From Micromonospora fulviviridis (GTDB lineage Bacteria > Actinomycetota > Actinomycetes > Mycobacteriales > Micromonosporaceae): a DNA stretch of 64,000 nucleotides. Each line of letters starts with the position of its first letter. Position 1 is the stretch's first letter. Positions 17,182 through 26,155 of the stretch are shown here, piece after piece. The stretch spans positions 496,001 through 560,000 of the forward strand of contig NZ_BMRA01000002.1 in assembly GCF_014648395.1 (NCBI RefSeq). Direction: 5' to 3'. Made by a program: the position numbers and the translations under genes. The notes beneath the pieces were generated by a model. The model was given only the letters and a program-made list of their open reading frames with translations. It did no database searches and was not told the DNA's origin.

Positions 17182-18168
17182 ATGACCTCCGTCGACCGGA
17201 CCGTGGCGGTGCTCGCGTACCCGGGGATGTCGGTCTTCGAGACCGGCATCGTGACCGAGGTGTTCGGGCTGCCCCGGCCCGAGCTGGAGGTCGACTGGTA
17301 CCGGCTCACCGTCTGCGCGGAGCGCCCCGGGCCGGTGCCGGTCGTCGGCGGGGCCGCCCTGCACACCCCGTACGGCCTGGAGACCCTCGCCGCCGCCGGC
17401 ACGGTGATCCTGCCCGGGGTGCCGGACGTGACCGTCGACCCGTCGCCGGAGCTGGTGGGCGCGCTGCGCCGGGCGCACCGCCGGGGCGCCCGGCTCATGT
17501 CGATCTGTTCCGGCGCCTTCGCCCTGGCCGGCGCCGGCCTCCTCGACGGCCGGCGGGCCACCACCCACTGGCGGTACGCCGACCTGCTGGGCCGCCGCCA
17601 CCCGGCGGTCACGGTCGACCCCGACGTGCTCTACCTGGACGACGGCGACATCCTCACCAGCGCGGGCAGCGCCGCCGGGCTGGACCTCTGCGTGCACGTG
17701 GTCCGGCGCGACTTCGGCGCGGCCGTGGCCAACGCGGTGGCCCGCCGGCTGGTGATCCCGCCGCACCGTGACGGCGGGCAGGCGCAGTTCATCGAGGCGC
17801 CGGTGAGCGTCGACCCGGAGGACGACCGGATCGCCGCGAGCCTGGCCTGGGCGGTGCGCCACCTGGCCGAGCCGCTGACCGTGGCGGCGCTGGCCCGGCA
17901 GGCGCACCTGTCGACCCGCAGCTACCTGCGGCACTTCGCCCGGGCCACCGGCACCAGCCCGATCCGCTGGCTCATCGACCAGCGGGTGCGGGCCAGCCTG
18001 GCACTGCTGGAGACGACCGACGCCCCGGTGGCCGAGATCGCGACGGCGGTGGGCTTCGACAGCCCGGTCACCTACCGGCACCACTTCGGCCGGGCCATGC
18101 GGACCTCGCCGTCGGCGTACCGGCGGGCGTTCCGGGCCGGTGCGCCCGAGGTCAGACCGGCTGGCTGA
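17182..18168 (+). CDS. GlxA-family transcriptional regulator (DJ-1/PfpI plus AraC domain)
   Basis: A 328-residue protein. The N-terminal amidotransferase-like domain (residues about 1-190) has the elbow LMSICSGAFALAGAGLLDGRRATTHW, with a Cys at the usual position. The C-terminal AraC domain has two helix-turn-helix motifs: LTVAALARQAHLSTRSYLRHFARATG and APVAEIATAVGFDSPVTYRHHFGRAMRTSPSAYRR. It probably senses a small ligand and may control the divergent rhodanese gene. It overlaps the ribokinase gene tail to tail by 17 bases. Confidence 0.92.
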   Translation: MTSVDRTVAVLAYPGMSVFETGIVTEVFGLPRPELEVDWYRLTVCAERPGPVPVVGGAALHTPYGLETLAAAGTVILPGVPDVTVDPSPELVGALRRAHRRGARLMSICSGAFALAGAGLLDGRRATTHWRYADLLGRRHPAVTVDPDVLYLDDGDILTSAGSAAGLDLCVHVVRRDFGAAVANAVARRLVIPPHRDGGQAQFIEAPVSVDPEDDRIAASLAWAVRHLAEPLTVAALARQAHLSTRSYLRHFARATGTSPIRWLIDQRVRASLALLETTDAPVAEIATAVGFDSPVTYRHHFGRAMRTSPSAYRRAFRAGAPEVRPAG

Positions 18169-19051
18169 ACAGCTCGTCGATCTCCACCCGGCGGGGCAGC
18201 GCCACCGAGGCGCCCAGCCTGCGGACGCAGGCCGCCCCGGCCGCCGCCGCCCAGTGCACCGCCTCGACCAGCTCCCGCCCCTCGCCCCAGGCCACCGCGA
18301 GGGCGGCCGTGAAGGCGTCACCGGCGGCCGTGGAATCGACCACGTCGACCTTCACGGCCGGGACGTGCACGGCCGGTCGGTCCCGCTCGACGTACCAGGC
18401 GCCGTCGCCGCCGAGGGTGAGCACCGCGCGGGGCACCAGTTCCAGCAGCGCCGCCGGCTCGTCCCGGCCACGGCCGGTGAGCGCCTGCGCCTCCGTCTCG
18501 TTGACCACCAGCAGGTCGACCGCGGCCAGCAGCTCCGCCGGCACCGGCCGGGCGGGCGCCGCGTTGAGCACCACCCGGGTGCCGGCCGACCGGGCCGCCA
18601 GCGCCGCCGCGGTCACCGTCTCGACCGGCACCTCCAACTGCGCGACCAGCACGTCCGCCTCGCGTACGGCGGCCAGCTCACCCTCGGTGAGCCCGGTGAA
18701 CGCCTCGTTGGCGCCGGGCGTGACCAGGATGGTGTTCTCCCCCGCACCGCCCACCATGACCAGGGCGACGCCCGAGGCGCCGTACACCACCCGGAGGTGG
18801 CCGGTGTCGACGCCGGCCGCGGTGATCCGGGCCTTGAGCGTCACCCCGAAGGCGTCCGAGCCGATCGCGCCGAGGAAGACGCAGGACGCGCCGGCGCGCA
18901 CGGCGGCGACGGCCTGGTTGGCGCCCTTGCCGCCGGGCAGCATGACGAAGTCGCTGCCGAGCACGGTCTCCCCCGGCCGGGGCAGCGCCGCGGCGGTGCC
19001 GACCAGGTCCATGTTCGCGCTGCCCACCACGGCGACCCGGGTCTGCTGCAC
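18152..19051 (-). CDS. rbsK: Ribokinase / PfkB-family carbohydrate kinase
   Basis: A 299-residue kinase. The N-terminus VAVVGSANMDLVGTAAALPRPGETVLG and PGGKGANQAVAAVRAGA form the first PfkB signature. VVDSTAAGDAFTAALAVAW is the second, with the catalytic Asp in AAGD. The product should phosphorylate D-ribose or a similar sugar. It starts at GTG 19051 with GGGAG upstream. No ribose transporter is adjacent, so the substrate is inferred. Confidence 0.9.
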   Translation of the reverse strand: MQQTRVAVVGSANMDLVGTAAALPRPGETVLGSDFVMLPGGKGANQAVAAVRAGASCVFLGAIGSDAFGVTLKARITAAGVDTGHLRVVYGASGVALVMVGGAGENTILVTPGANEAFTGLTEGELAAVREADVLVAQLEVPVETVTAAALAARSAGTRVVLNAAPARPVPAELLAAVDLLVVNETEAQALTGRGRDEPAALLELVPRAVLTLGGDGAWYVERDRPAVHVPAVKVDVVDSTAAGDAFTAALAVAWGEGRELVEAVHWAAAAGAACVRRLGASVALPRRVEIDELFSQPV

Positions 19052-19070
19052 GGCGTCGTCTCCCGTCGGC

Positions 19071-19910
19071 TCAGGCGGCGCGCGCGGTCCAGCGCTCGCC
19101 GGCCCGCGACACGACCAGCGGCAGGCCGAACGTCTTCGACAGGTTGTCGGCCGTGAGCGTCTCGGCGAGCAGGCCCTGCGCCACGACGCCCCCCTCGCGC
19201 AGCAGCAGCGCGTGGGTGAAGCCCGGCGGGATCTCCTCGACGTGGTGGGTGACCAGCACCATGGCCGGGGCGTCCGGGTCGTACGCCAGCTCCGCGAGCC
19301 GGGCGACCAGGTCCTCCCGGCCGCCCAGGTCGAGCCCGGCGGCCGGCTCGTCGAGCAGCAGCAGCTCCGGGTCGGTCATGAGGGCCCGGGCGATCTGCAC
19401 CCGCTTGCGCTCGCCCTCGGAGAGCGTGCCGTACGTCCGCTCGGCGAGGTGGGCGACGCCGAGCTGGCCGAGCAGCGGGCGGGCCCGCGCCTCGTCGGTG
19501 CGGTCGTAGCTCTCCCGCCAGCGACCCACCACCGACCAGGCCGCGGTCACCACGACGTCGGTGACCCGCTCGTCGGTGGGGATCCGCTCGGCGAGCGTGG
19601 CGGTGGAGAGGCCGATCCGGGTCCGCAGCTCGTTGACGTCGGTGCGACCGATCCGCTCGCCGAGCACGTGCGCCACGCCGGTGGTCGGGTGCAGCCGGCC
19701 GGCGGCCAGGTTGAGCAGGGTGGTCTTACCGGCGCCGTTCGGGCCGAGCACCACCCAACGTTCGTCCAGCTCGACCCGCCAGTCGACGTCCTGCAGCAGC
19801 GCGCTGCCGGAGCGCTTGACGCCGACGCTGTCGAGGCTGACCACCAGATCCGCGTCCACGGGGGCGGGGGCGGGGGCGCCGGCGGCGCCGGGGATCAGGT
19901 CACCAGTCAC
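19071..19910 (-). CDS. ABC transporter ATP-binding protein (YlmA/ModF-like)
   Basis: A 279-residue ATPase with Walker A GPNGAGKT, signature TLSEGERKRVQIARALM, Walker B LLLLDEPAAGLDLGGRE and H-loop VLVTHHVEEIPPGF. Its overall sequence suggests the stand-alone YlmA-like ATPases. No permease lies beside it on this strand. GTG 19910 is chosen; an in-frame ATG at 19967 would add 19 residues. It lies 19 bases downstream of the ribokinase start and reads the same way. Confidence 0.85.
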   Translation of the reverse strand: MTGDLIPGAAGAPAPAPVDADLVVSLDSVGVKRSGSALLQDVDWRVELDERWVVLGPNGAGKTTLLNLAAGRLHPTTGVAHVLGERIGRTDVNELRTRIGLSTATLAERIPTDERVTDVVVTAAWSVVGRWRESYDRTDEARARPLLGQLGVAHLAERTYGTLSEGERKRVQIARALMTDPELLLLDEPAAGLDLGGREDLVARLAELAYDPDAPAMVLVTHHVEEIPPGFTHALLLREGGVVAQGLLAETLTADNLSKTFGLPLVVSRAGERWTARAA

Positions 19911-20042
19911 CGTTCCATCCAACCACGCAGCCCGCCCGGTGCCCCCCACGGGCGTCGTCGCGGCCATAGGGTGGGGCGCCGTGTCGTTGGTCACCACTCC
20001 GGGAGGACGCCTCATGCCCGACCGCTGCCGGGAGGCGTGCGG

Positions 20043-21047
20043 ATGAGCGCGGTCATCGAGATCGCCGGTCTCCGCAAGACGTTCCACACCCTGCGCCAGG
20101 GGCGCCGGGTCGCCGTCGACGGCTTCGACCTGCTGGTCGAGAGCGGCCAGGTGCACGGCTTCCTCGGGCCGAACGGCTCGGGGAAGACCACCACGCTGCG
20201 CGCCCTGCTCGGGCTGGTACGCGCCGACGCGGGCCGGATGAGCGTGCTCGGGGCCGACTCCCCGGAGCGGCTGTCCGAGGTGGCCGGGCGGGTCGGCGCG
20301 ATCGTGGAGAGCCCCCAGTTCTTCGGCAACTTCACCGCCCACCGCACGCTGCGGCTGCTGGCTCTGGCCGGCGGGGTGCCCACCACCCGGGTCGACGAGG
20401 TGCTGGAGCAGGTCGGCCTGCGGGACCGCGGCGACGAGCGGGTCAAGGGCTACTCGCTCGGCATGAAGCAGCGGCTGGCGGTCGCCTCGGCGCTGCTCAA
20501 GGACCCGCAACTGCTGATCCTGGACGAGCCGGCGAACGGCCTGGACCCGGCCGGCATCCGGGAGATGCGTGACCTCATGCGGTCGCTCGCCGCGGCCGGG
20601 GTGACCGTGCTGCTCTCCAGCCACATCCTGGCCGAGATCCAGCTCATCTGCGACCACGTGACGATCATCAGCCGGGGCCGGCGGGTCGCGTACGGGCCGG
20701 TGGCGGAGGTGCTGGCCGGCTTCGACCAGCACCAGTGGCAGGTCCGGGTGGCCGAGCCCGAGCGGGCCGTGGAGCTGCTGGGGCGTGCCGGGCTGGCGGT
20801 GACCGCGTACCCGGAGCACCTGGTGGTGACCGGGGTCGTCGACCCCGAGCTGATCAGCCGCACGCTGGGCGAGCAGGGCCTCTGGGTGCGCGAGCTGGTC
20901 CCGCTCCGGCCGGACCTGGAGAGTGTCTTCCTGGAGCTGACCGGCGACCACCCGCACCCGGCGCTGCCCCGCCAGGTGGACGGGGCCCCGCCGCGCGACG
21001 GAGTGATCGACCTGGACGTCCGGGAGAGCCGGGAGGTGGACGCGTGA
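20043..21047 (+). CDS. ABC transporter ATP-binding protein (BcrA-like)
   Basis: A 334-residue ATPase of the bacitracin-exporter type: Walker A GPNGSGKTTTLRALLGL, ESPQFFGNFTAHRTLRLLA, signature GYSLGMKQRLAVASALL, Walker B LLILDEPANGLDPAGIREMRDLM and H-loop LLSSHILAEIQLICD. The C-terminal domain ends with VFLELTGDHPHP. It starts at ATG 20043 with GGGAGG upstream and overlaps the permease gene by four bases. The substrate is unknown. Confidence 0.92.
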   Translation: MSAVIEIAGLRKTFHTLRQGRRVAVDGFDLLVESGQVHGFLGPNGSGKTTTLRALLGLVRADAGRMSVLGADSPERLSEVAGRVGAIVESPQFFGNFTAHRTLRLLALAGGVPTTRVDEVLEQVGLRDRGDERVKGYSLGMKQRLAVASALLKDPQLLILDEPANGLDPAGIREMRDLMRSLAAAGVTVLLSSHILAEIQLICDHVTIISRGRRVAYGPVAEVLAGFDQHQWQVRVAEPERAVELLGRAGLAVTAYPEHLVVTGVVDPELISRTLGEQGLWVRELVPLRPDLESVFLELTGDHPHPALPRQVDGAPPRDGVIDLDVRESREVDA

Positions 21048-22054
21048 ACCTGGTCCGTGCCGAGCTGGAGCGGCTGGCCGCCCGCCGCTTCGTGCAGCTC
21101 ATGGTGCTGCTGCTGGTGGTCGCCTTCGCGGTGACCGTGGCGACCACGCTGGCCGGGTCGCACCGGCCCACCCCGCTGGAGCTGAGCCGGGCCCAGGCGC
21201 AGGCCGCCGATCAGGTGCGCGACATGGAACTGGCGCACGACCGCTGCCTGCGGATCAAGGCGGGCACGGTGACCCCGGACGAGAACGACTACCTGCCCCG
21301 GGACTGCGCGCAGATCGACCCGGCGCGGATGGAGAAGCTCCCGGCCGCCTCCGACTACCTCAGCGGCGTGTTCGTCTTCGCCAACGAGGCCGAGCCGCTG
21401 CTCTACTTCCTGATCGCGTTCCTGGCGATGTTCGGGTTCCTGGTCGGCGCCTCCTACATCGGCGCCGACCTGAACTCCGGCGGTGTGGTCAACCTGCTGC
21501 TCTGGCGGCCGCGCCGGATCGCCGTGCTCGGCGCCAAGCTGGGCACGCTGCTCGGCGGGCTGCTCGGGCTCTCCGCGCTGGCGTCGGTGGCGTACCTGGG
21601 GGTGTTCTGGCTGATCGGCGAGGTGTCCGGGCTGACCGGCCGGCTGGGTGGCGAGTTCTGGTCGTCGCTCGGCGTCGTCTGGGCGCGGGGCGTGGTGCTG
21701 GTGCTGCTGGCCGCGGCGATCGGCTTCGCGGTGGCCACGCTGGGCCGGCACACCTCGGCGGCGCTCGGCACGGTGGCCGCCTACCTGGTGGTGTGGGAGC
21801 TGGGCGCGCGGCTGGTGTTCCAGATCCTGGACGTGGCTCGCCCGGAGCGGTTCATGCTCTCCAGCTACCTGGGGGCCTGGCTCAGCGGCGAGGCCCGGTT
21901 CTGGGACGGGAGCGCCTGCGACGACGGCGTCGGCGGCTTCTGCGACGGCTCCTACACCCTGGGCTGGGCGCCGGGGCTGGTGGTCCTGCTCGGCCTGACC
22001 GGGGCCCTGGTCGTGGCGGCCTTCGCGGTGTTCCGCCGCCGCGACCTGATCTGA
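21044..22054 (+). CDS. ABC-2 family permease partner
   Basis: A 336-residue membrane protein with a first helix at VQLMVLLLVVAFAVTVATTLA. An unusually long outside loop follows (residues about 45-115, with two Cys), then five further helices, for example LLYFLIAFLAMFGFLVGASYIGADL and VVLVLLAAAIGFAVATLGRH. It ends FAVFRRRDLI, as many ABC-2 permeases do. Start GTG 21044 overlaps the ATPase stop and has GGGAGGTGG upstream. Confidence 0.85.
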   Translation: MNLVRAELERLAARRFVQLMVLLLVVAFAVTVATTLAGSHRPTPLELSRAQAQAADQVRDMELAHDRCLRIKAGTVTPDENDYLPRDCAQIDPARMEKLPAASDYLSGVFVFANEAEPLLYFLIAFLAMFGFLVGASYIGADLNSGGVVNLLLWRPRRIAVLGAKLGTLLGGLLGLSALASVAYLGVFWLIGEVSGLTGRLGGEFWSSLGVVWARGVVLVLLAAAIGFAVATLGRHTSAALGTVAAYLVVWELGARLVFQILDVARPERFMLSSYLGAWLSGEARFWDGSACDDGVGGFCDGSYTLGWAPGLVVLLGLTGALVVAAFAVFRRRDLI

Positions 22055-22059
22055 GCCGC

Positions 22060-22093
22060 GCCGGTGCGGCCCCCGACCGGGGGCCGCACCGGC
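22060..22093 (+). terminator. Strong hairpin terminator after ABC operon
   Basis: A perfect 15-bp stem (22060-22074 with 22079-22093) and GACC loop, 5 bases past the permease stop. The rest of the gap to 22166 shows nothing recognisable. Confidence 0.8.
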
Positions 22094-22166
22094 AACTCCT
22101 TGCAGAGGCTCGCCGCTTCGTGAAGAATTCCTTCACATGGCGGCGCGGGCGACGACGGGCCGGCGG

Positions 22167-23342
22167 TCAGCCGACCGTCGAGCCGAACACCTCGTCGCGC
22201 ACCGCGTCCAGGGCGGTACGCAGCGCGCCGCGCAGGATCGGCTCCTCGGTCAGCCCGGTGCTCACCACCCGCGGCCGGACCAGGGTGATGGCGGCGACCT
22301 CGTGCTGCACCCGCTCGGCCAGCGCCGCCCCGCCGGCCCGCCCCACCTCGCCGGCCAGCACCACGAGCGGCGGGTCGAGCACCACGCAGGTGCTGGCCAC
22401 CCCGAGCGCCAGCCGGCGGGCCAGCTCGTCCAGCATCGGGCCCCCCTCGGTGCCGGCGGCGATGGCGGCGCGCACCGCGTCGGCCGCGCTGGCCGCGGCG
22501 AAGCCGTGCTCGGCGGCCACCGCGCGGACCGCGTCGGCCCCGGCGAGCTGCTGGAACGCCGGCTTGGCCCGCTTCGACACGTCCCGCGGGATGGGCACGC
22601 CGGGCACCGGCAGGTAGCCGATCTCGCCGGCCGCGCCGCTGCTGCCGTGGTGCAACCGCCCGCCCAGCATGATCGCCAGGCCCACGCCGGCGTCCACCCA
22701 GACCAGCACGAAGTCCGCCGTCCCCTGCGCCGCGCCGGACTGGGCCTCGGCCACGGCGGCCAGGTTCACGTCGTTCTCGAAGACCACCGGGGTGTGCAGG
22801 TCCTCGCGGAGCGCGGCGAGCAGGCCGCTGTGCCAGCGCGGCAGGTTGAACGCGAAGGTGATGTCGCCGGTGCCCGGGTCGACGAGACCGGGGGTGCCCA
22901 GCACGATCCGCCGTACGCTGGACAGCTCCGCGCCGGCGCTGCTGGCGGCCTGGACCACCGCGTTGTGCACCACGCCGACCGGGTCGTCGGTGTCCTTCGT
23001 GGACTGCTCGACCCGGCCCACCACCGCGCCGGTGATGTCGGCGCAGGCGGCCACCACCCGCTCGGCCCCGACGTCCACGCCGACCACGTACGCGCTGCCC
23101 GGGCGGACCGCGTAGAGCTGGGCGTTCGGGCCCCGCCCGCCGGCCTGCTCACCGACCCGGGCGACCAGGCCGCGTTCCTCCAGCCGTTCGACCAGCTGGG
23201 ACGCGGTGACCTTGGAGAGCCCGGTCAGCTCGCCGATCCGCGCCCGGGTCAGTGGCCCCTGCTCGAGCAGCAGCTCCAGCGCCGCGCGGTCGTTGAGCGC
23301 CCGCAACAGTCGGGGGGTGCCGGGCAGCCGGGTCGCACTCAT
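22167..23342 (-). CDS. ROK-family transcriptional regulator
   Basis: A 391-residue repressor-type protein. The N-terminal winged helix is RARIGELTGLSKVTASQLVERLEERGLVAR. The ROK sugar-kinase-like body has VGVDVGAERVVAACAD, GTPGLVDPGTGDI, VVFENDVNLAAVAEA and GRLHHGSSGAAGEIGYLPV. The usual zinc-site cysteines (CxCGxxGC) are absent: the region reads PIPRDVSKRAKPAF, so ligand binding or structure may differ. It is divergent from the NagZ-like gene and probably controls it in response to an amino sugar. ATG 23342 has GAGGA upstream. Confidence 0.9.
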   Translation of the reverse strand: MSATRLPGTPRLLRALNDRAALELLLEQGPLTRARIGELTGLSKVTASQLVERLEERGLVARVGEQAGGRGPNAQLYAVRPGSAYVVGVDVGAERVVAACADITGAVVGRVEQSTKDTDDPVGVVHNAVVQAASSAGAELSSVRRIVLGTPGLVDPGTGDITFAFNLPRWHSGLLAALREDLHTPVVFENDVNLAAVAEAQSGAAQGTADFVLVWVDAGVGLAIMLGGRLHHGSSGAAGEIGYLPVPGVPIPRDVSKRAKPAFQQLAGADAVRAVAAEHGFAAASAADAVRAAIAAGTEGGPMLDELARRLALGVASTCVVLDPPLVVLAGEVGRAGGAALAERVQHEVAAITLVRPRVVSTGLTEEPILRGALRTALDAVRDEVFGSTVG

Positions 23343-23356
23343 GCCACGTCCTCTAT

Positions 23357-23376
23357 TTTCAGTAAAGTTTCTAAAC
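23357..23376. promoter_or_regulatory. AT-rich ROK-type operator candidate
   Basis: TTTCAGTAAAGTTTCTAAAC lies 15 bases upstream of the ROK start in the gap shared with nagZ. The core AGTAAAGTTTCT is a near palindrome like operators of ROK repressors, and it is strikingly AT-rich for this genome. Confidence 0.5.
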
Positions 23377-23464
23377 CACAAACGCCTGCCGAGGGGTGTC
23401 CGTTAGCGTATCGGCCACCCCGATCCAAGGTCGTCGGACGACCCGGCAGGGAAAGGGGCTACTC

Positions 23465-24916
23465 GTGGGGTTGGATCCAGGACTCCGTCGGCTCGCGCTG
23501 GGCACGCTGCTGGCGGCGTACCCCGGCCCGGTCCCGCCCGACTGGGCGGTCGACCTGCTCGCCGACGGGCTCGCCGGGCACACCCTGTTCGGCACCAACG
23601 TCCACGACCCGGCCCAGCTGGCGGCGACCACGGCGGCGCTGCGCGCCGGCCGCCCGGACGTGCTCATCGCGATCGACGAGGAGGGCGGGGACGTCACCCG
23701 GCTGGCGCACGCCACCGGCAGCCCGTACCCGGGCAACGCCGCCCTCGGCGCGGTCGACGACCTGACCCTCACCCGCCAGGTGTACGCGGCGATCGGCGCC
23801 GAGCTGGCCGCCCTCGGCATCAACCTGGACCTCGCGCCGACCGTGGACGTGAACACCGCCGACGAGAACCCGGTGATCGGCACCCGCTCGTTCGGCGCCG
23901 ACCCGGCCCGGGTGGCCGCCCACTCGGCCGCCGCGGTCGCCGGCCTCCAGTCCGCCGGGGTGGCCGCCTGCGCCAAGCACTTCCCCGGGCACGGCGCGAC
24001 GGTCGCCGACTCCCACTACGAGCTGCCCACCGTCGACGTGTCGCCGGCCGTGCTGCGCGAGCGCGATTTGCCGCCGTTCGCCGCGGTGGTGGACGCCGGG
24101 GTACGCGCCGTCATGACCGCGCACATCCGGGTGCCCGCGCTGACCGGCGACGGTCCGGCCACCTTCAGCCGGGCGGTCCTGGTCGACCTGCTGCGCCGCG
24201 AGTACGGCTTCACCGGCGCCGTGATCACCGACGCGCTGGAGATGAAGGGCGCCGCGCTCGCCGCCGGCGGGGTGGGACCGGCCGCGGTCCGCGCCCTGGC
24301 CGCCGGGGCGGACCTGCTCTGCATCGGCGCCAAGGTCGACGCCGACCTGGTGGCGCACGTCGTCGAGGAGATCGTCGCGGCGCTCGCCGACGGCCGGCTG
24401 GACCAGGCCCGGGTCGAGGAGGCCGCCGGCCGGGCCGCCGAGCTGGCCGCCTGGACCGCCACGGGCGTCACCGCGGCCACGACCCCGGACGGCCTCGGCT
24501 ACGCCGCCGCCCTGCGCGCGGTACGCGTGGAGGGCGACGTCACCGGCCTGGCCGCGCCGCTGGTGGTGCAGGTGCACGCCACCTCCACCATCGCCGAGGG
24601 GCGGGTGCCGTGGGGGCTGGGCCCGCACCTGGCCGGGGCCGAGGTGGTCCGCGCCGTCGCCGGCGAGACCGACCCGGAGGAGCTGCGCGGGCTCGCCGGT
24701 GAGCGGCCCATCGTGCTGGTCGGCCGGCACCTGCACCGGCTGCCCGGGGCCCGAGAGCTGGTCGACGCGCTGGCCGCCACGCACCCGGTGACCGTGGTGG
24801 AGATGGGCTGGCCCGGCGACTGGCGGCCGGCCGGCGCCCGGGCCTTCGTCACCACGTACGGCGCCAGCCACGCCAACGGCCGCGCGGCGGCACAGGTGCT
24901 CGGTCTGGCCGGCTGA
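23465..24916 (+). CDS. Glycoside hydrolase family 3 protein, NagZ-like beta-N-acetylhexosaminidase
   Basis: A 483-residue cytoplasmic enzyme without a signal peptide. DEEGGDVTRLAH and LAPTVDVNTADENPVIGTRSFGADP are GH3 landmarks. CAKHFPGHGATVADSHYELP contains the Asp-His catalytic loop specific to NagZ-type hexosaminidases, and GAVITDALEMKGA carries the Asp nucleophile. It probably releases GlcNAc from muropeptides or chitin fragments. The C-terminal domain (residues about 350-483) makes it longer than single-domain NagZ. GTG 23465 has AGGGAAAGGGG upstream. Confidence 0.92.
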   Translation: MGLDPGLRRLALGTLLAAYPGPVPPDWAVDLLADGLAGHTLFGTNVHDPAQLAATTAALRAGRPDVLIAIDEEGGDVTRLAHATGSPYPGNAALGAVDDLTLTRQVYAAIGAELAALGINLDLAPTVDVNTADENPVIGTRSFGADPARVAAHSAAAVAGLQSAGVAACAKHFPGHGATVADSHYELPTVDVSPAVLRERDLPPFAAVVDAGVRAVMTAHIRVPALTGDGPATFSRAVLVDLLRREYGFTGAVITDALEMKGAALAAGGVGPAAVRALAAGADLLCIGAKVDADLVAHVVEEIVAALADGRLDQARVEEAAGRAAELAAWTATGVTAATTPDGLGYAAALRAVRVEGDVTGLAAPLVVQVHATSTIAEGRVPWGLGPHLAGAEVVRAVAGETDPEELRGLAGERPIVLVGRHLHRLPGARELVDALAATHPVTVVEMGWPGDWRPAGARAFVTTYGASHANGRAAAQVLGLAG

Positions 24917-24952
24917 GGTCTGCCGGGCCCTGTTGCGGGGTACTCCGGCCGG

Positions 24953-26149
24953 ATGAGCACAGTCGACCCCTGGCACCGGGCGCTGGCCGACCTGGTCTTC
25001 CGGTCCCACCGGGTGCCGCCGGAGGCGCTGTCCACGGCGGTGACCGCGGCGGTGCGCGACCTCGGCGTGACCGTGACGACCTACGTGGTGGACGTCGAGC
25101 AGGAGCTGCTGCGCCCGCTGCCCGAGCCGGGTCGGCCGCTGCCGGATCCGCTGCCGATCGACGCCAGCCTGCCCGGCCGCGCCTACACCGAGGTACGGGT
25201 GCGCGCCGGGCAGGACGGCCGGCTCTGGGTGCCGGTAGTCGACGGCACCGAGCGGCTGGGTCTGCTGGAGGTCGGGCTGCCGGCCGGGGCGGACCCGGAC
25301 GACCCGGCCCTGCGGGACGGCTGCCGGGCAGTCGCCGGCCTGGTCGGGCACCTGGTGGCCAGCAAGTCCGCGTACGGGGACGGCCTCCAGCGCGCCCGGC
25401 GGAGCGAGCCCATGGCGGTCTCCGCCGAGCTGCTCTGGCAACTGCTCCCGCCGCTCACCTTCGCCGTCGACACGGTGGTCGTCAGCGCGATCCTGGAGCC
25501 CTGTTACGAGGTGGGCGGGGACGCGTTCGACTACGCGCTGGACGGCGGCCGGCTCGCGCTCGCGGTGCTGGACGGCGTCGGCCACGGGCTGCCGGCGACC
25601 CTGACCACGGCGGTGGCGCTCGCCGCGCTGCGGGCCGCCCGGCGCACCGGCGGTGGACTGGCGGAGCAGATCGCCGCCGTGGAGACGGCGCTGCGCAGCC
25701 AGTGGCGGGACGGGCGGTTCGTGACCGCCGTGCTGGCCGAGATCGAGGTCGACACGGGCCTGATCCGGTACGTCAACGCCGGGCATCCCGCCCCGGTGCT
25801 GCTGCGCCGGGGACGGGCCGTACGCGCCCTGACCGGCGGGCGCCGCCCGCCGCTCGGGCTGAACCTGCCCGGCGGCGAGCCCGGCGAGGCCCGGCTGGAG
25901 CCGGAGGACCGGCTGCTGCTCTACACCGACGGGGTGACCGAGGCCCGGGACGCGACCGGGGAGATGTTCGGGCTGCCCCGGCTCGCCGACCTCGCCGAGC
26001 GGCACATCGGCTCGGAGCTTCCCGCGCCGGAGACGCTGCGCCGGCTGGCTCGGGCCGTGGCCGCGTACCGGGGCACCGCCTCCCTCGACGACGCCACCAT
26101 GGTGCTGGTGGAGTGGTCCGGCGCGGCGGCCGCCCGGGTGGAGCCCTGA
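24953..26149 (+). CDS. PP2C/SpoIIE-family serine phosphatase
   Basis: A 398-residue protein. The N-terminal about 150 residues look like a GAF-type sensor (VTTYVVDVEQELLRPL, LWVPVVDGTERLGLLEVGLP). The C-terminal SpoIIE domain has EVGGDAFDYALDGGRLALAVLDGVGHG, TAVLAEIEVDTGLIRYVNAGHPAPVLL, LLLYTDGVTEARD and SLDDATMVLVEW, which include the metal-binding acidic residues. It should dephosphorylate a STAS anti-anti-sigma factor; one is encoded convergently 6 bases away. Confidence 0.92.
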   Translation: MSTVDPWHRALADLVFRSHRVPPEALSTAVTAAVRDLGVTVTTYVVDVEQELLRPLPEPGRPLPDPLPIDASLPGRAYTEVRVRAGQDGRLWVPVVDGTERLGLLEVGLPAGADPDDPALRDGCRAVAGLVGHLVASKSAYGDGLQRARRSEPMAVSAELLWQLLPPLTFAVDTVVVSAILEPCYEVGGDAFDYALDGGRLALAVLDGVGHGLPATLTTAVALAALRAARRTGGGLAEQIAAVETALRSQWRDGRFVTAVLAEIEVDTGLIRYVNAGHPAPVLLRRGRAVRALTGGRRPPLGLNLPGGEPGEARLEPEDRLLLYTDGVTEARDATGEMFGLPRLADLAERHIGSELPAPETLRRLARAVAAYRGTASLDDATMVLVEWSGAAAARVEP

Positions 26150-26155
26150 GCGGGC

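Noticed and set aside
18309..20042. Long plus-strand frame running into the BcrA-like ATPase
   Set aside because: It is antisense to the ribokinase and YlmA-like genes with no family match. The real gene starts at ATG 20043 with a ribosome site.
23459..26005. An 848-residue minus-strand frame opposite nagZ and the phosphatase
   Set aside because: It is a high-GC antisense frame, rich in Gly, Arg, His and Gln without any domain. Both genes on the plus strand have clear catalytic motifs.
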